Assembly (NCBI RefSeq): GCF_000150275.1
Contig: NW_002060957.1
Span: 1,259,512-1,323,511 of the forward strand
Direction of reading: 5' to 3'
DNA length: 64,000 nt
DNA from: Trichoplax adhaerens
Taxonomy: Eukaryota; Placozoa; Uniplacotomia; Trichoplacea; Trichoplacidae
Below, one piece after another: positions 40,202-53,237 of the stretch (position 1 is its first letter; each line of letters begins with the position of its first letter). The notes beneath the pieces were generated by a model. That model saw only the letters and a program-made list of their open reading frames with translations, was not told where the DNA came from and did no database searches. A program made the position numbers and the translations under genes.

Positions 40202-43200
40202 TCAATCGTTTAATTCCAAATTTTCTAGATCCTCATCTATGTCATCCATAAATAAATCTTCTTCTATTAATAAGCTTCCACTATTAGCAGTGGCGTTATC
40301 GCTACTGCCAGCGACGGCAGCATTTCCATCATCTGTAACGTTGGAGTAACCTGCAGCCTCTCCTAATTTGTTATCATCGCCATCATCAGCAGCGTTTCCT
40401 TCCTTACTTTTACTAGCACCTGTAACAGAGGGTTTATTACATTACGACACTGTATTTTTCATAGTTTCAGAGACATCCACGCATGGCAACTCAAAACTGG
40501 TTAATCTAGTAAGGATATCATAATGGATTACCCTTTGATGTCGTCTTCTTCGACGTTGGCTCATCATCTGTAGCTGCGGCAAGTAATTCTTCAAAGGTTA
40601 AATCAATGTATTTTACGTTACTTGTCTCATCTGTTTCTGCCTTTCGCTCGAAAACTGCCTCTTCTTCGTCATCGTCGGCTTCTTCAACAAGGCTAGGTTG
40701 AAATTGAAAAACTTCTCTGCCACTTATCTACAGCGCACCATTAGAGCAAATACAGTATTATAAATTGAGTAAAATAGTACTAACATCTGACATAATTTTT
40801 GTTCATGCAACATTTTTTTGATGTTATAAAGGCGATATAACAAGGTAACAGTCACTAACTCCAATGCTTCGTCCGGCTTTTAGTTCGGCTTTTTTCTTCT
40901 TCGTATCTGCTTCTTCTTTCTTTCGTTTCGCTTCCAACTAGTATAAGAGATAAAGTGAAGCATTAAATAATATCCATTATACACATCGAAATACTAAGTT
41001 GTCGATATTATGTTATGATAAGATCAATTACCCTATTCTTCTTCCAAACTATGAAAGTTTCATACGTAACTTTGGTTAGCTCTGAACCTAGATTCGCCCT
41101 CTAAACAGTGTAGTTTAATTGAACTTTATTGTGAGACAGTCATTTTCAACATTGTTGAATTTCACTTTAATTTCACATCAATCATTAATTAGAACGAACC
41201 TTTGTTTCTATAAGTTCTTCTAGTGATGTGGTTTCATCTACTTCATCCTTCTTTGAATTTTTTTTAAGCACAAATCCAGGTGGAAGTGCATGTCGATACA
41301 TACATTTGTTTCCGCCATTAGGGCATGCCCAAAACCAACCATACAGACCTTTTTCAATAGCTTCTAGAAAGTACTTGCAAACCTAACATGTGTATAGTTA
41401 CCAATTCAATAAGGTAAAAGTCCAACACAGAATTGGGTAATCACTGCGATACATTAGTAGAGTAACAACGTACGATTTCAGTTTTAGGTTTGGCTTTTTC
41501 ACTACCGTGCTTCTTGTTTACAACCTCCTCTAACTTTTCTTGATCCCATTTGTCCATTGTGTCTATGTGAATCAATATTAAATTTGATAAGGCAATTTTT
41601 AAATTGACCATTAGTGATATATTGAAATTATTTGACGCTAAATGATTTTAGAAAATCAGTTTTAATAACCATCTTTTAAGTCGTCTTCATCTCTTGAGTC
41701 AATATATACACTCCTTTTCTCAGTTTTTCGATCCAAGGACATATCATGAGAAAATTTGCATTTATCACCTTTACTACAATTTCCTTGCTTGTAAAAGGCA
41801 CACAAAAGCGACTTTGGGTCTGCTCCTAAGTATTCAAATAGATGGTGATATGATAAGACACCTGATTCATGCTCATCATCCGTCTTGTTGTTCAACCACA
41901 ACAGGGCAAAAATTGCTAACGCTGTTGCCATAGCTAAAAGATACCTGCAGAAGCTTTTTGACTGACAGGTCTAAATAACTTCTCCATTTCATCTCTTTCT
42001 TTTTGTGCTTCGCTTTTCTTTTTCTAATATGGAAACAACAGTTGTTAGCCTATTGCTTTACAGGTATTTTTGAGTTCAACTTTGTAAACTACCTAATACA
42101 GCTATTGTATATTATTTCTACAATACTCGCATGACAAGCAGTGACAGAAATTGAATAAAAAGGAGTTGTAAAGAGATTTGGTAATCATGGCAAGTTCTTT
42201 CGATCAGAAAAGCCCAAGTCTAGACTATTGATACAATCACTTTGCCATGTTATACTTACTTTATCCTCAAACTTTTGCTGTTCAGCCTGTTCAAGTCATA
42301 AAGCACAATATTATATTAGCATTCATCAATCCGTCAATTTAACTGCAGTAATCTAAACATGTCAATAGGTCATTGAACTGTCTGACCTTGTTTGGACCTT
42401 GTTGTCCATATTTAACCTATAGATAAGTATACATCAATGGAAGACGCATGTTAATCGAACTTTTGTATGAAAACACATGCAGTATAGTCATGAAGACTCT
42501 TCAATTATTATTAGTTTTCAACTGCTCGTATAAAAGTTGGTAGTTTGGTAGTCAACCATTGGATGGATTGAAATCAGTCGCAATGACTTTCCGATTATAA
42601 TGTCCTGTATCATCTATAACGTCCTATTGATGGTGGTGTACATTAACTTACCTGATTGGATAAGTGCTTAACGTACTCTTGCTGCTTTTTACCTTTTTTA
42701 TTTTTTAAACCGAACGTTTTGTCCTAGAAGCATATTATACCGTTCATTAGTACATTGTTAACGTTAAATTACGTGTTACTCGATCTATTCCTACGAATGT
42801 TTTTAATGCAGATAATGATCGAATCGATTCTAGTGTAGACATTTCCATCATTTCTCAACCGAAATTCTCTACCTATGCCTACAGTTGGATCGAGCTACCT
42901 ATTGCTCATGGTTAAGATAGTACTTTACGTGCATCTACTCGTATTGAGTTTGATCGATGCCATACTCATGTCCGCTATTAGTAGACTTGCAACCATTTGG
43001 TAGATGATTTACATAACTAGTCAAGACTGAAGAGCGATGACGAGTAACTTATTGAATTTAAAGTTGTACACATGGTAGACTAATCGATCGTCAAGCTCGA
43101 ATTGGAATTATCATGGATGGTCAAGCGATCCATCGATTCTGTAGATGCTACAACACTTCATTGTACAATCCATCAAGACGAGATTGTCGACCGAATTAGT

Positions 43201-43480
43201 ATACCGTAAGCATGATGTTTGCCATTGCTGGTAGGAGACTCGTCTACGTAGTACGCATCATGCGCCCACTTTAACGTAATGTAGTCGTATCTTGTCATCC
43301 TATCAAAGTGTCCATTATTGATAAGATATTAAGACGGCTTATCATTTGCTATCGATACTATCATGATAGAATCGATGGCAATCAAGTTATTGGAGTGAAA
43401 GGAGAGACCTCGACAATTTTCTCTTTCTTCTTTTGCACGGTTTTCTGACTTGGCGCCGATGCCTTTTTCTTTGGAGGCAT
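40202..43480 (-). CDS. ZC3H15: ZC3H15 / DFRP1, CCCH zinc-finger partner of DRG1
   Basis: Twelve exons join in phase to 422 residues (human 426): 43480-43409, 42723-42652, 42416-42387, 42286-42260, 42023-41945, 41825-41670, 41562-41474, 41382-41200, 41100-41032, 40937-40860, 40727-40532, 40419-40202. ZC3H15 binds and stabilises the translational GTPase DRG1 and associates with polysomes in the cytoplasm. Seen: start [24 protein letters not shown]; first CCCH finger C102-x7-C110-x5-C116-x3-H120; [27 protein letters not shown]; second finger C177...C195-x6-C202-x3-H206 with [31 protein letters not shown]; acidic C-terminus. The Asp/Gly/Ala-rich stretch before the C-terminus is less conserved. 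Two very small exons (27 and 30 nt) are supported by exact phase and homology. It is head to head with PA2G4 (2.2 kb apart). Confidence 0.96.
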
Positions 43481-44880
43481 AATGGATCAAGTTGTGTTGA
43501 TGATCTTGGCAAAATGAAAGTTGTCTATGGCGATAGCCTTCAATTCCTACCAGATAATGCTCTATAATGGGAAAGAAGCCAAGCTGAATAGCCACTTTGC
43601 ACTCTTCTTCGCTGGATATTGGGTTGCCAACGACGATGATGGTGGACAAGTCCTACCTAAAAGAGCCAAATCGGGCATGGGTTGGATCCGATCGGCTTCT
43701 ACAATGTACAGTACTGCGAGCGGCCACAGTCTTTATTGAGACAAGTCGATCGCATGTTTACAACTGTTGTAACAGACCATCGTCTGAACAGTCACAGTAT
43801 GGACATGACCGCGGACTTTTCCTTCTGGCTACAAAGTGTACTGGACTGTCATAGACTATTCCCTTTTTCTATGGTACTGTAGAGCCTGAGGCACAAAGTG
43901 ATGTCACCCCTCGTCCTGCTGTCCTTCCGATTTATACTGTGATGCTTTCCGAAAAAGGGAAAAAAATCTTACTAAAACTAACGTAAAACTACTATCCTTT
44001 ATAGCAATGTGGAGCTGGAGAGCTAAACTATTTATACAAGTTGATAGAATTACGCTACTCGTAATGCTGATTATAAAATATCCATTTCCAAGACAAAATC
44101 GCCTACAGTACAAAGTGAAATTGTTTGCCCAAACTGGTACTGTACACTACTCGATTGCGTTTGGCGATGGACGGAAGGACGCCAGGAAGACGGGTGCCAT
44201 CATCACCCTACTGTAATGAACAAACTACTGTATACTAGTGTGTATAGTATGACTGGGCGAGATGCCGTAGTCACCATCCTTAGCAAGTGCCACAGACTCG
44301 GATGGACGGATATTCTCGGAGCAAGATCCGATAGAGAAGGTGGTAGTGAATGACATCAGACGTATCTTGTGGGTCTGTTTTCTTCATCACTACTACTCAT
44401 TTCGAAAGATGAATATCATTTTAGAACTGCATTCAACACAATAGGATTCAATAGTGACCAATCTAGTCTCTTCCTACCGACGCCATGACCAAAAGAAGTC
44501 ATCAACTGTGAATGAGTAAAAAAGCTGTGGCCAAAATTGTCGGCCATTTTTGGTACAGTACACAGTATTACTATCTACTGTACACGCTTGGCCTATATTG
44601 CAGTCGATGTGGCTGTCGTTGCTGCAGTCTGTAAGCAATCCATGGAAGGGATGATTGAGGAGTCTTCTACCCTGATTGTACAGTACATACCCTACAGTAC
44701 CAACACTGTGCACTGTAGTGCTTGAGGACGGTCAGTTTCGCGGCAAAAATGCCCACCATCAAAGCCTCTATGAATCCAAGTGTTTCCCTCTATCACTGAT
44801 ATTACCCCTGGCTGATGATTGCGTAGTCTACCTAACATTTCCACTCATCACGTTTTACATGGGTCGCACACGTGCCATTA

Positions 44881-44910
44881 GACCGAACCGGACCGGACCG
44901 GACCAAACCG
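44881..44910. repeat. Short GACCG pentamer run
   Basis: About four to five imperfect tandem copies of GACCG/GACCA, unusually GC-rich for this window. Confidence 0.7.
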
Positions 44911-45211
44911 CTCCACAAGCCAGCAGACTATAGTACTGACAGCGAAACGTCACACTAGACCTCAACTCAGTACTGCTGACACTGCAATAGGAATACTGCT
45001 AGTAGAGCAGAGCTTGTCATTGCTGCGGCCAGTCAAACTAAATAGGAATTGGTTGGCGGACAAGCTGACTGAAATTTATTCACATTCTGCGCAAAGTTGG
45101 TGGGTAAGTTGAATAAGAAAGTAGAATAACGTGATGTAGGATGTGGAGATCCTTTAGTATTGGCAGGAAAAGACTCAGGATCTTTCTCCTTCTTCTTGAT
45201 AGAACAATTGG

Positions 45212-45240
45212 CATGAATTTTCTACGGGTGAAAATTCATG
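45212..45240. repeat. Hairpin, 11-bp perfect arms, 7-nt loop
   Basis: CATGAATTTTC at 45212-45222 pairs exactly with 45230-45240. A second hairpin (TCTTGTTGAG, 45344-45353, pairing with 45370-45379) lies 100 bp closer to PA2G4. Confidence 0.75.
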
Positions 45241-45676
45241 ACATGATTGAAATTCTTTCAATTCACTGCAAAATTCATCTCAGGATGAAAGTTTCTATCA
45301 GTGCTTCATGGCTAGACCATGCAATGGAGTCAATACTGTAGACTCTTGTTGAGCCATCCTTGATGATGACTCAACAAGAATGGTAGTCAATCCATTAACA
45401 GCGAGATTGCTTGTATCGTCGTCATTGACTGTAGCCATTTGTAGCCATATTAAAATTGCTTCCACCACTGGGTTACTGCGCCATGTGCGAGTCACTCCAG
45501 TCTACGTACGTCGTACGGCTCAACGACTCCACTCGATCCAAACGACTGTTGCTAGGATCGCTTTCCTTGCAGTCATTACGGTGGATAGGTTGAATAATAG
45601 CGTAGATGGAAGGCTTTAATACGGTCTAAGCTTGTTCTTTCAACTCCAATTTCTTCTATTATCCTTCACAGAAAGC

Positions 45677-48600
45677 ATGGCAGATAGGAAAGGGGAAGAA
45701 TCGAGTGAAGAAGAGCCTACCATCGCCGAAGATGTCGTTGTCACCAAGTACAAAATGGCTGGTGATATGGCCAATCGTAAGTAGACAAGCTGTATTGACC
45801 TTAAAAGATCATATCATTTCGTATCGAAATAAGATTGCACTTGGACGCCAAATCATTCTACTTTGCTACCATCATCCAATTTCGCTACGCTAGCCTAGTG
45901 GATTGTACTGGAAAGGAGGCTGTGATGTTCCCATTAGTATATTCAATTCATTGTCATACAGCAGCCGGGAATGATAATCGTCAAGGCATGCTCACCTTGG
46001 ATATGCTCAATTCTTCAAATATCATACACTAAAGCAAGCTATTCAGCCAGTTGTCTCCATCATCATAACTGGTAGAACCGTTTTACTAGGTTACAATAAA
46101 TCAGAAGTAGTGATGAAACGATGACACTCGTGGTTGTCTCCATCATCATAACTGGTAGAACCGTTTCAGTAGGTTACAATAAATCAAAAGTGAAACGATT
46201 ACACTCGTGCTTTTATTGCTTGTGTCTTTTCCGAAATTGTTTCAACATAGTAATCTGCGTAATTCATTAAATATTAATTCTTTCTACATGCAGTCAGAAC
46301 CATGTCAAATGCAAAGTATCAATAGAAAAGAAAATAGCGGGTTATCCGATTGTCTTAGTAACGGAATGGTGGATTGACATTAAACGTTAAAAGTAATTTG
46401 CTTTGAAAATATTCCATGCTGATAGTATGCATTATTCCAATTTGATAGGTATATTAGGCATACTGATCGACAACGCTACTGTTGGTGCCACTGCTAAAAG
46501 TTTATGTGAAATGGGAGATAAAATGATTTTGGAAGAGACCAGTAAAGTATACAAGAAGGAGAAAGAGCTCAAGAAGGGTAAGCTGAGCATAATTGTTGAC
46601 CACACTTTCAAAATACATAGGTGTGTACACGTTACTGGAATAAATAAACAGTCTTAGCTACTAGGTAATGGAAAATAATGGATGACTGTTGAAATCATAG
46701 CTAAAATCACGACGTTATAATAAGATTAATTGAAGATAGAGCAGCTTTGAGTTGAATAGTTTACTAAAAATAATTCTGAGAATGCTTTTTCACCTTATTA
46801 TTGGGTATTGAGTATAATGGAATTGATTAAATGAAAGAAATCGAAAATGATCATCTTTATTTTATTAGGTATTGCTTTCCCTACGTGTGTATCGGTCAAC
46901 CATTGCATCTGCCATTTTAGTCCCCTTAATAGTGACCCTGAATTAGAATTGAATGATGGAGATGTTGTGAAATTGTAAGTTGATTACTGTGCTAAAGGTC
47001 CGTTCATAGGTTGCGGCACGGTACTTTGTCAGCTCATCAGACATGGTCTCATCTTAGCCATAAACTAAGGATTGTCTACGTTCTTTTGACGGGCAAAGTA
47101 CATCGCCCCATCATATGAACAAGTCTTAAGACAGCAACATAGAAACTGCAAACTTAATATAGTGCTTGTAGTATACGATATATGCTAATTATGTGATAGT
47201 GATTACCCTAATTAAAGGGTTGCTATTAGATAAAAAATTGAACATGAACACAATTGCTTGCATCTCCAAAGTGATTTAGGCGTTCATATTGATGGATTTA
47301 TCGCGGTTGTTGGTCATACAATTGTTGTAGGCTCATCCAAAGTAAGTAAATTGGATCGATACACTAAAATCCATGCAATGTTGTGAACCTGATTTTTGGC
47401 GCGTATGACATCATGATAATGTAAATTCTTATCACCGACTATAGGAGAAAAAAGTTTCCGGTCGTAAAGCAGATGTTATCGTGGCTGCTTACACTGCTGC
47501 GGAAGCAGCTTTAAGGCTTGTCAAACCTGGCAATGAGGTAATTGACGTTTGCATTGCACAGTAGAAATTGGCCGACGAAATTGCTAGTACTTCATGATTC
47601 TGATAACTTTTTGTTTAAAATCGTAGAACCAAGTTGTAACGGACGCAATTCAAAAAGTAGCCGAATCTTTCGAATGTAAGCCTATCGAAGGTATGTACCG
47701 TAAAAGAGAATTAAAAATAAACAATTATGAAACTGTTTAAGGATCGTCGATTTTAAAAAGTGTTCTGTAATTCAATTTTAGCAATGCTAGAAAAGTGACA
47801 CAGATTAACTTGGTAATTGCTTTTAATGTTTCTAATGCAGGAATGATGTCCCATCAATTAAAAAAATATGTTATAGATGGAGAAAAGTCGATAATTCTAA
47901 ATCCATCGGAAGCTCAAAGGTATTGCTAATTTAAGCTTTGAAAGTACTTTAATATGTAGGAATAGATGCATGCAATATATGTAAAGGCTAATAGACGTAT
48001 AATCCGTTTTACGTAATATGTAGGAAAGAGCATGAAACCTGTGAGTTTGAAGTAAATGAAGTTTACACTGTTGATGTCCTAATAAGTACTGCTGATGGAA
48101 AGGTATATGGATAAAGGATGAATAATATCGCGAAAGAATATATTGTAACGTTTGGATATGATTGATGATTGTTTTAGAGTAAAGAAATGGATAATAGAAC
48201 AACTGTATATAAAAAAACCAACTTACAGTACAGCCTAAAAATGAAAGCATCAAGAGGTAATAAAGAGTGCTGTTTTATAATAGCAGTTTACGTGTACATA
48301 CGCAAGCTGCCTGTTACTGGCTCAAGTTATATCACCGTCTTTAAAGTTGATGGAAACGATGAATAATCCTTTGAGCTTTCTCACGATTTCTTGCTTATGA
48401 ATTTTAGTTTTCTTCAGTGAAGTATCAAACAAATTTACGGCTATGCCTTTTACTCTTAGGTACGTTCTGTAGGGTGTATTTGTTGTAGTAATACTATTTA
48501 TGTTACTACTGTAGTCGTTCATCTGCTCGATACTATATGATTGCTAGTATTTGAAAGCAATGCATAAAATTGTATTTTCTCAAGTTGTTCAGTTGATGAT

Positions 48601-49319
48601 ATTCTATTGGGTGCGGTTTTGATTAGAGCTTTTGACGACGAAACAAAGGCGCGTATGGGTGTCGTAGAATGCGTCAAGCATGGCTTGTTGGAACCGTTCA
48701 ATGTATTGTGGGAGAAGGAAGGTAGTACTCTTTCTGATAAAATAGTTGTTTTTGTCTGTTGGGTCGGCATGGATTATATGAAGTCAACAACTAATACGAC
48801 TTTTCATTATTTACGTTTACCACAGGTGACTTTGTCGCTCAGTTTAAATTCACGGTTCTGCTGATGCCTAGTGGGCCAATGAGGTGGTTATAGTTTCCTT
48901 TGTATTCGATGATTACATAATTAACATTGCACTGTATTAAGAGAGCTTTCCAATGTACTTCTTAATGATTGAATGTATTTTGTATGCTTGTAGAATTACT
49001 GGTGGCACTTTCGATCCAGAAGTGTACGAATCAGAACATGTTGTTAAAGATGAAGAAATCAAGGTATATTTTGTCTACAAATTTAGCTTTATACCACGAC
49101 TAGGATACTTATATAAACTATTTTATTTCAGTCATTATTATCTCAGTCTGCGAGTCGTAAGGGGAAAAAGAAAAAGAAGAAGGTGAGAATCTTTAAGTTC
49201 TACATATAGATTAGACATCGATTTCCATCGCTCCGGTTCGATTTGTTAGGACTCAGAAACATATTAATTGTACACTTCCATATTAGGCTACAAAAGGCGG
49301 TAACGCCAGCGAATCCTGA
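45677..49319 (+). CDS. PA2G4: PA2G4 / EBP1, methionine-aminopeptidase-fold RNA-binding protein
   Basis: Fifteen exons join in phase to 385 residues (human 394): 45677-45776, 46449-46577, 46869-46974, 47272-47341, 47445-47537, 47627-47690, 47841-47919, 48024-48102, 48178-48256, 48408-48459, 48627-48721, 48826-48883, 48994-49063, 49132-49182, 49287-49319. EBP1 has the pita-bread aminopeptidase fold without peptidase activity; it binds ribosomes and structured RNA and shuttles between nucleolus and cytoplasm. Seen: [150 protein letters not shown] and the basic tail (K368-K375) matching the nucleolar/RNA-binding tail of the family. AATAAA at 49500. Intron 1 (672 bp) contains an 83-bp duplication. 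Confidence 0.96.
46051..46209. repeat. 83-bp tandem duplication in PA2G4 intron 1
   Basis: Copy 1 (46051-46133) and copy 2 (46134-46209) share TTGTCTCCATCATCATAACT, GGTAGAACCGTTT, AGGTTACAATAAATCA and ACACTCGTG. Copy 2 lacks about seven bases (around TAGTGATG). Near-identity indicates a recent event. Confidence 0.88.
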
Positions 49320-50389
49320 ATATCGAATTTGCTGAAAGTGATTGATAGGACATGTGAAGCACAACTTGTCGCATGGCTTTTCAACCTGGTGTTAAAAGCA
49401 ACGAATTTATTTCATTTTGTAGATGGTATTATTAGTATTATTTGAAATTAGTAAAGTTCTCGTATTGGACCTGTACCACATCTACAAAGATTGCTTTCGA
49501 ATAAAACTGTAAACAATTCTAACGGGTAGTTGTTGTGTAACCATGCTTGTCTTTTCCTTGTCTTGCTAATGATATAATGAAGTACAATGGTGATCAAAGT
49601 TCTGTATGAAGATGATGCACGAAATAGTCGTTTTGTGTTAACAATACTCTAGTTTGATACTTGTTTTGAATCCATGGGCATGCAGTTTTCGACTAGGCCT
49701 AGCAAAACTATTTCGTGCATAAACTTGTGATACCTATTGCACTGTACGTATTGAAATGGCCATGATCCATTGTAAAGTGTAAATGGCACTTTTGGGTAGA
49801 GAGTAAAACTGTGAGTGTACAGTACAGCTCCCTCCCTAAACATCGTGTGCGAGTTTCTGAGCTACCCTACATGAGAGAAATTTCTGTCTAGATTGGCCAA
49901 AGTAGCACGTTTAAGGCAACGGTTTAATAAAGATGATAGAGTGGGAATATCCTTATATAATGCCATCAACTTTCGCCAAATTCTGAATCGATATAGGACG
50001 TGGACATGTAGCTCCTCTGCCATGACCACCTACTATCGATAGCACCGCGCACTTTAAATGGCTTTCGATGACAAGAGTTTGCACTCGGTGTTTTAGCGGT
50101 GATGGAATGACGTAGTCGTCCTATACACGGACTCTATGGTGGTACTTTATGCAGTGGGTGTGCGCCATACTGTACGGTAGAAAGCGAATTGATAATCAAT
50201 GGATTGATTACAAATAGATGCGCGCTGTCAAATTAATCGTTAGACTAGCTGGCGCTATTGCCACTTTTCCCTTCAAATCGACGCATAAACTTGCCAAGAA
50301 GAGATTGGCCGTGAAAGACAGCAAGGAAAAGCTGCAAGTCCAAGGGTCTACGGTTGGCCGAGTTGTTTTTCTACTAACTATCGCATGCG
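49320..50389. other. Intergenic between PA2G4 and the PD-(D/E)XK-like gene
   Basis: PA2G4 poly(A) signal at 49500-49505. A TACAGTAC patch lies near 49815. Open frames at 49649-49843 (-), 50208-50498 (-) and 50218-50466 (+) overlap each other and the next gene's start and have no family resemblance. The promoter of the next gene is presumably here. Confidence 0.5.
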
Positions 50390-53237
50390 ATGGATTTGAT
50401 GGAATCAACCGCGTGTACAGCAACGAGTATTCATTCCATTCCATTAAGCATGGAGTTACCATGTGAGCCACAAGTGATCCAGGAGGTAACATGTACAAGT
50501 TCTAGCCCCAAAATGATGATGGATGAAAACGATGCACAGGAATGCCACGAGAGCGATTCAGTTGAGTCATTACCTAGTGAAAATAAAGAGAGTGAAATGG
50601 ACGACAGTAGCCAATTAGCTGTTGATGCCAGCTTAGAGCACGATGAAAGTATGGTGGTGTATCCTTTCGATGGATTTGAGTCCAAATTAGTCAACGTGCT
50701 AACTCAAAATCGCTTGACTAGGAAACATCAATCAGTCTGCCTTGCTTGCCAAACGGACTATTCAACATGGTCTAATCTAGCATGGCGCTATCCTAATTTA
50801 AAATTAGAATATCAGTATGATATCAAGTTAGGCTACGGTGAAATTTGGTTTCATGCGCCATTGCCTTCAGCTTTATATCGTAAATTGATCAATTACTTTG
50901 GCTATACATTAGTCAGTAGAATTTGCCACAAGAATATCTCTCTCAATCGCTTCCGATATTATGGCGTTGGACCTTGCGATATTCTCGTCCATGGACAGCC
51001 AGATAAATTGAAAACGAGATGGCCTGATCGAGGTTTCGAACCAATTGGTTTAAAGGTTGGAGTAAATCGAGTTCTACCGCGATCAGTTCGCCCGCATACA
51101 TTCGAACGTTATGGTACAACACCATTGCCCACCTTAGTCTTGGAAATTGCCTATTCCCTTGAAAACGAAGATAGTTTGATCCAGGAATTAATGAATTGGG
51201 TCCATCATTCTTCCGTTCAAATTGCTGTTGGCATTGTGGTCATCAAACCTGATGATGATACTATGATATGGCCAATGAATGCATACGTTGTCAGAAATAC
51301 CACAAAAGCATTGGAAAAATTTTCAACCTTGGATCCTGCTCATTCCATCATGCAATTCAAGATAGAAGATCTTTTTTATGGAATGGATCTGCCTTTCTGT
51401 GATGAGGTAAGCTGTGATCGTCTTCCCTAGAACTACTTTCCTACAGGTCCACAGCGAGTGATAATAACCAACATGTACACAGTACAGTAGAGCGCATTAG
51501 TCATAAATATTGGCTACAAAAATCGAACAAGTTATCCTAGGAGAATGCTATGCATCGTTAATCGACTGACTTTGAACGCACTGTGCACGTGAAGACATTT
51601 AGAAATTGTAAAACATCAACTACTTTTGAGATTGATTACAAAAAATTCATATCATAAAATAAACTTTACGCGCTATAAAGTAACGCTAATTGCTACGAAT
51701 TTATTCACAAATGATGAATGTGGTAAAATGTGCGTTAGGATGCGCTAATGAGTAACGTTAATATAATCGCTACAAGTTTACTTGCAAAAGATGAAAATCG
51801 AAAACGACCGGCATACGTTGTTCGCTATGGCTAGTCAGTCGCTACGACCTTACTGTAAATACGAGTGTGATTATATCAACTAGTGATGACTAACTGCTAC
51901 TCACTAATGACAAAAAATGAATGTCAGAAAGCGAACAACAAGCGTTGTTAGCCAGCTGCCACGAGCTGATTCCAAAAATGTAAATACGGCATACTGTTAG
52001 TCGACACGAGTCGGATAATAGGATTAGCAGATGACTGAAAAGTATCTGTACTTTATTAACGCAAGCTAAGCATGATAGCAAAATTTTCTTACCGTCGCTT
52101 GTGCAAGTTTACTTCAATAATTGAGTCTAATAATAAAGATGCTTTTTAATTATAACACGGTATACATACTTTGCATATAGAAGTATGGACTACGAAAAGG
52201 AAGCAAAACTCTCTTGCCTTTCCTTTCTGTAGTCCTTGAGCTAGTATCGTTTTCCACAGCTCGGCTTTGTGCTAATGGATAGTAATAGATCTAAACGTTA
52301 GGATAGTTGCGCATGGGTTACTCTTGAAGCTTGAGTCGATAGCGTGATTTCAATTAAAGCTAACATCTCGTCTTGAGCTAGCGATATTGCTAATGATGCT
52401 GCAGCTCATGAGTGAACATCAATGATGCCAATTTAGTAATCCATGAATGAAATCATAGGCGCATATATCGATACCTCCTAAGGTGCCTGTTATGACTACT
52501 ACATAGCATTTGCGGCTCGTAACTGCTAGTAGTATTTAGAATTAATGGGTAATTTGCAGCTGATTGTAACTCATGCAAAAACTTTACTGTAGTTTAACGC
52601 TGCAAGTAATGCAAATACAAATGCCTCGTACCCTTTATACTGTATTGGCTTATTAAAGAATAAAATCGAATGGCATTAGGTCTGTATTTGCTATTACTGC
52701 AAAGTAAAATGATGAACAGCTAAATGCGGGTTTAGGAGCATTCTATGCGGCAATGGCATGAAGATGGTAGGAGCCGTGGTTGAATAATAAATATTATTAC
52801 GAGTATTGCTCAACCCTCACTTTAATAAGGAACGAACTTAAAATTACACTTGTATATTGTACAAGGTCAGGTTTAGTTTGAAACTTAATAATCGTTCTCT
52901 ATGTGTACCTTCAACTTGTCAGATGCTAAAATTATAGTAACTGTTCATATCACAGACTTGAAACTTTAATTTGCTATATAGTTTTTCTATGCAGGTATAG
53001 TACTTCAACATGATTAATTAAATCCTCTTCTAAATTTTTTATTGTATTGATCAATGATGATGATTATAGGAGGAAAAAATTGAAATTGACTTAATTCATG
53101 ATATCCAGCTACTATGTTGTGATAGCATGGAAGATGATGTGATCGTACCACAGCCTCTCAAGAAATTACGTCTGGAATCATTGGATACTTCACCCTCAAG
53201 TGCATCTAAATCTGTCCTATCCAGTTGTGATCAATAA
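50390..53237 (+). CDS. Uncharacterised protein with probable PD-(D/E)XK (Uma2-like) domain
   Basis: Exon 1 (50390-51406) and exon 2 (53070-53237) join in phase (GAG|GTAAGC ... ATTATAG|GAG) to 394 residues. The ATG at 50390 is the first after an in-frame TAA. The N-terminal 90 or so residues are acidic and Ser/Glu-rich, probably disordered. The middle (about 100-330) looks globular: PDRGFEPIGL, then a TTPLPTLVLEIAYS strand, an amphipathic helix (LIQELMNWVHHSSVQ) and a second strand (AVGIVVIKP). As I recall them, fungal and bacterial restriction-endonuclease-fold proteins share this strand-Glu-helix-strand layout, but the usual second catalytic Lys is not obvious, so activity is uncertain. The tail in exon 2 is acidic with a short basic patch (PLKKLRL). 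AATAAA at 53233-53238 overlaps the stop and another lies at 53335. The existence of a gene is better supported than its fold. Confidence 0.62.
51690..51990. repeat. Degenerate minisatellite in the intron
   Basis: About five loosely related units of 55-79 bp beginning (T/C)GC(T/C)AC at roughly 51690, 51769, 51840, 51895 and 51957, several followed by a GATGAA...AAA box. Divergence is high, and the repeat call is tentative. It sits in the 1.66-kb intron of the PD-(D/E)XK-like gene; the rest of that intron shows nothing clear. Confidence 0.4.

Larger units (their letters stand above)
43481..45676. promoter_or_regulatory. Head-to-head intergenic of ZC3H15 and PA2G4
   Basis: 2.2 kb between two divergent start codons, so it must hold both promoters. 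Several short frames on both strands (60-106 codons) overlap one another and resemble nothing. The DNA is less AT-rich than the 9-32 kb region and rich in TACAGTAC-type motifs (43704, 44135, 44550-44585, 44677-44722). Also present: an ACCGG-type pentamer run at 44881-44910, an 11-bp-arm hairpin at 45212-45240 and a 10-bp-arm hairpin at 45344-45379. No TATA box assigned. Confidence 0.45.

Noticed and set aside
43329-43649. 106-codon minus-strand ORF around the ZC3H15 start
   Set aside because: Overlaps ZC3H15 exon 1 in another frame; exon 1 matches the family N-terminus exactly in length and phase.
44474-44933. Several 60-85 codon ORFs in the ZC3H15/PA2G4 intergenic region
   Set aside because: They run through TACAGTAC-type repeats and each other's antisense; no consistent exon model.
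47897-48253. 118-codon minus-strand ORF
   Set aside because: Antisense to PA2G4 exons 8-9; Ile/Leu/Tyr/Phe-rich shadow of AT-rich coding DNA.
50208-50498. Overlapping ORFs on both strands before the PD-(D/E)XK-like gene
   Set aside because: They overlap the better-supported 339-codon exon start and lack family resemblance.
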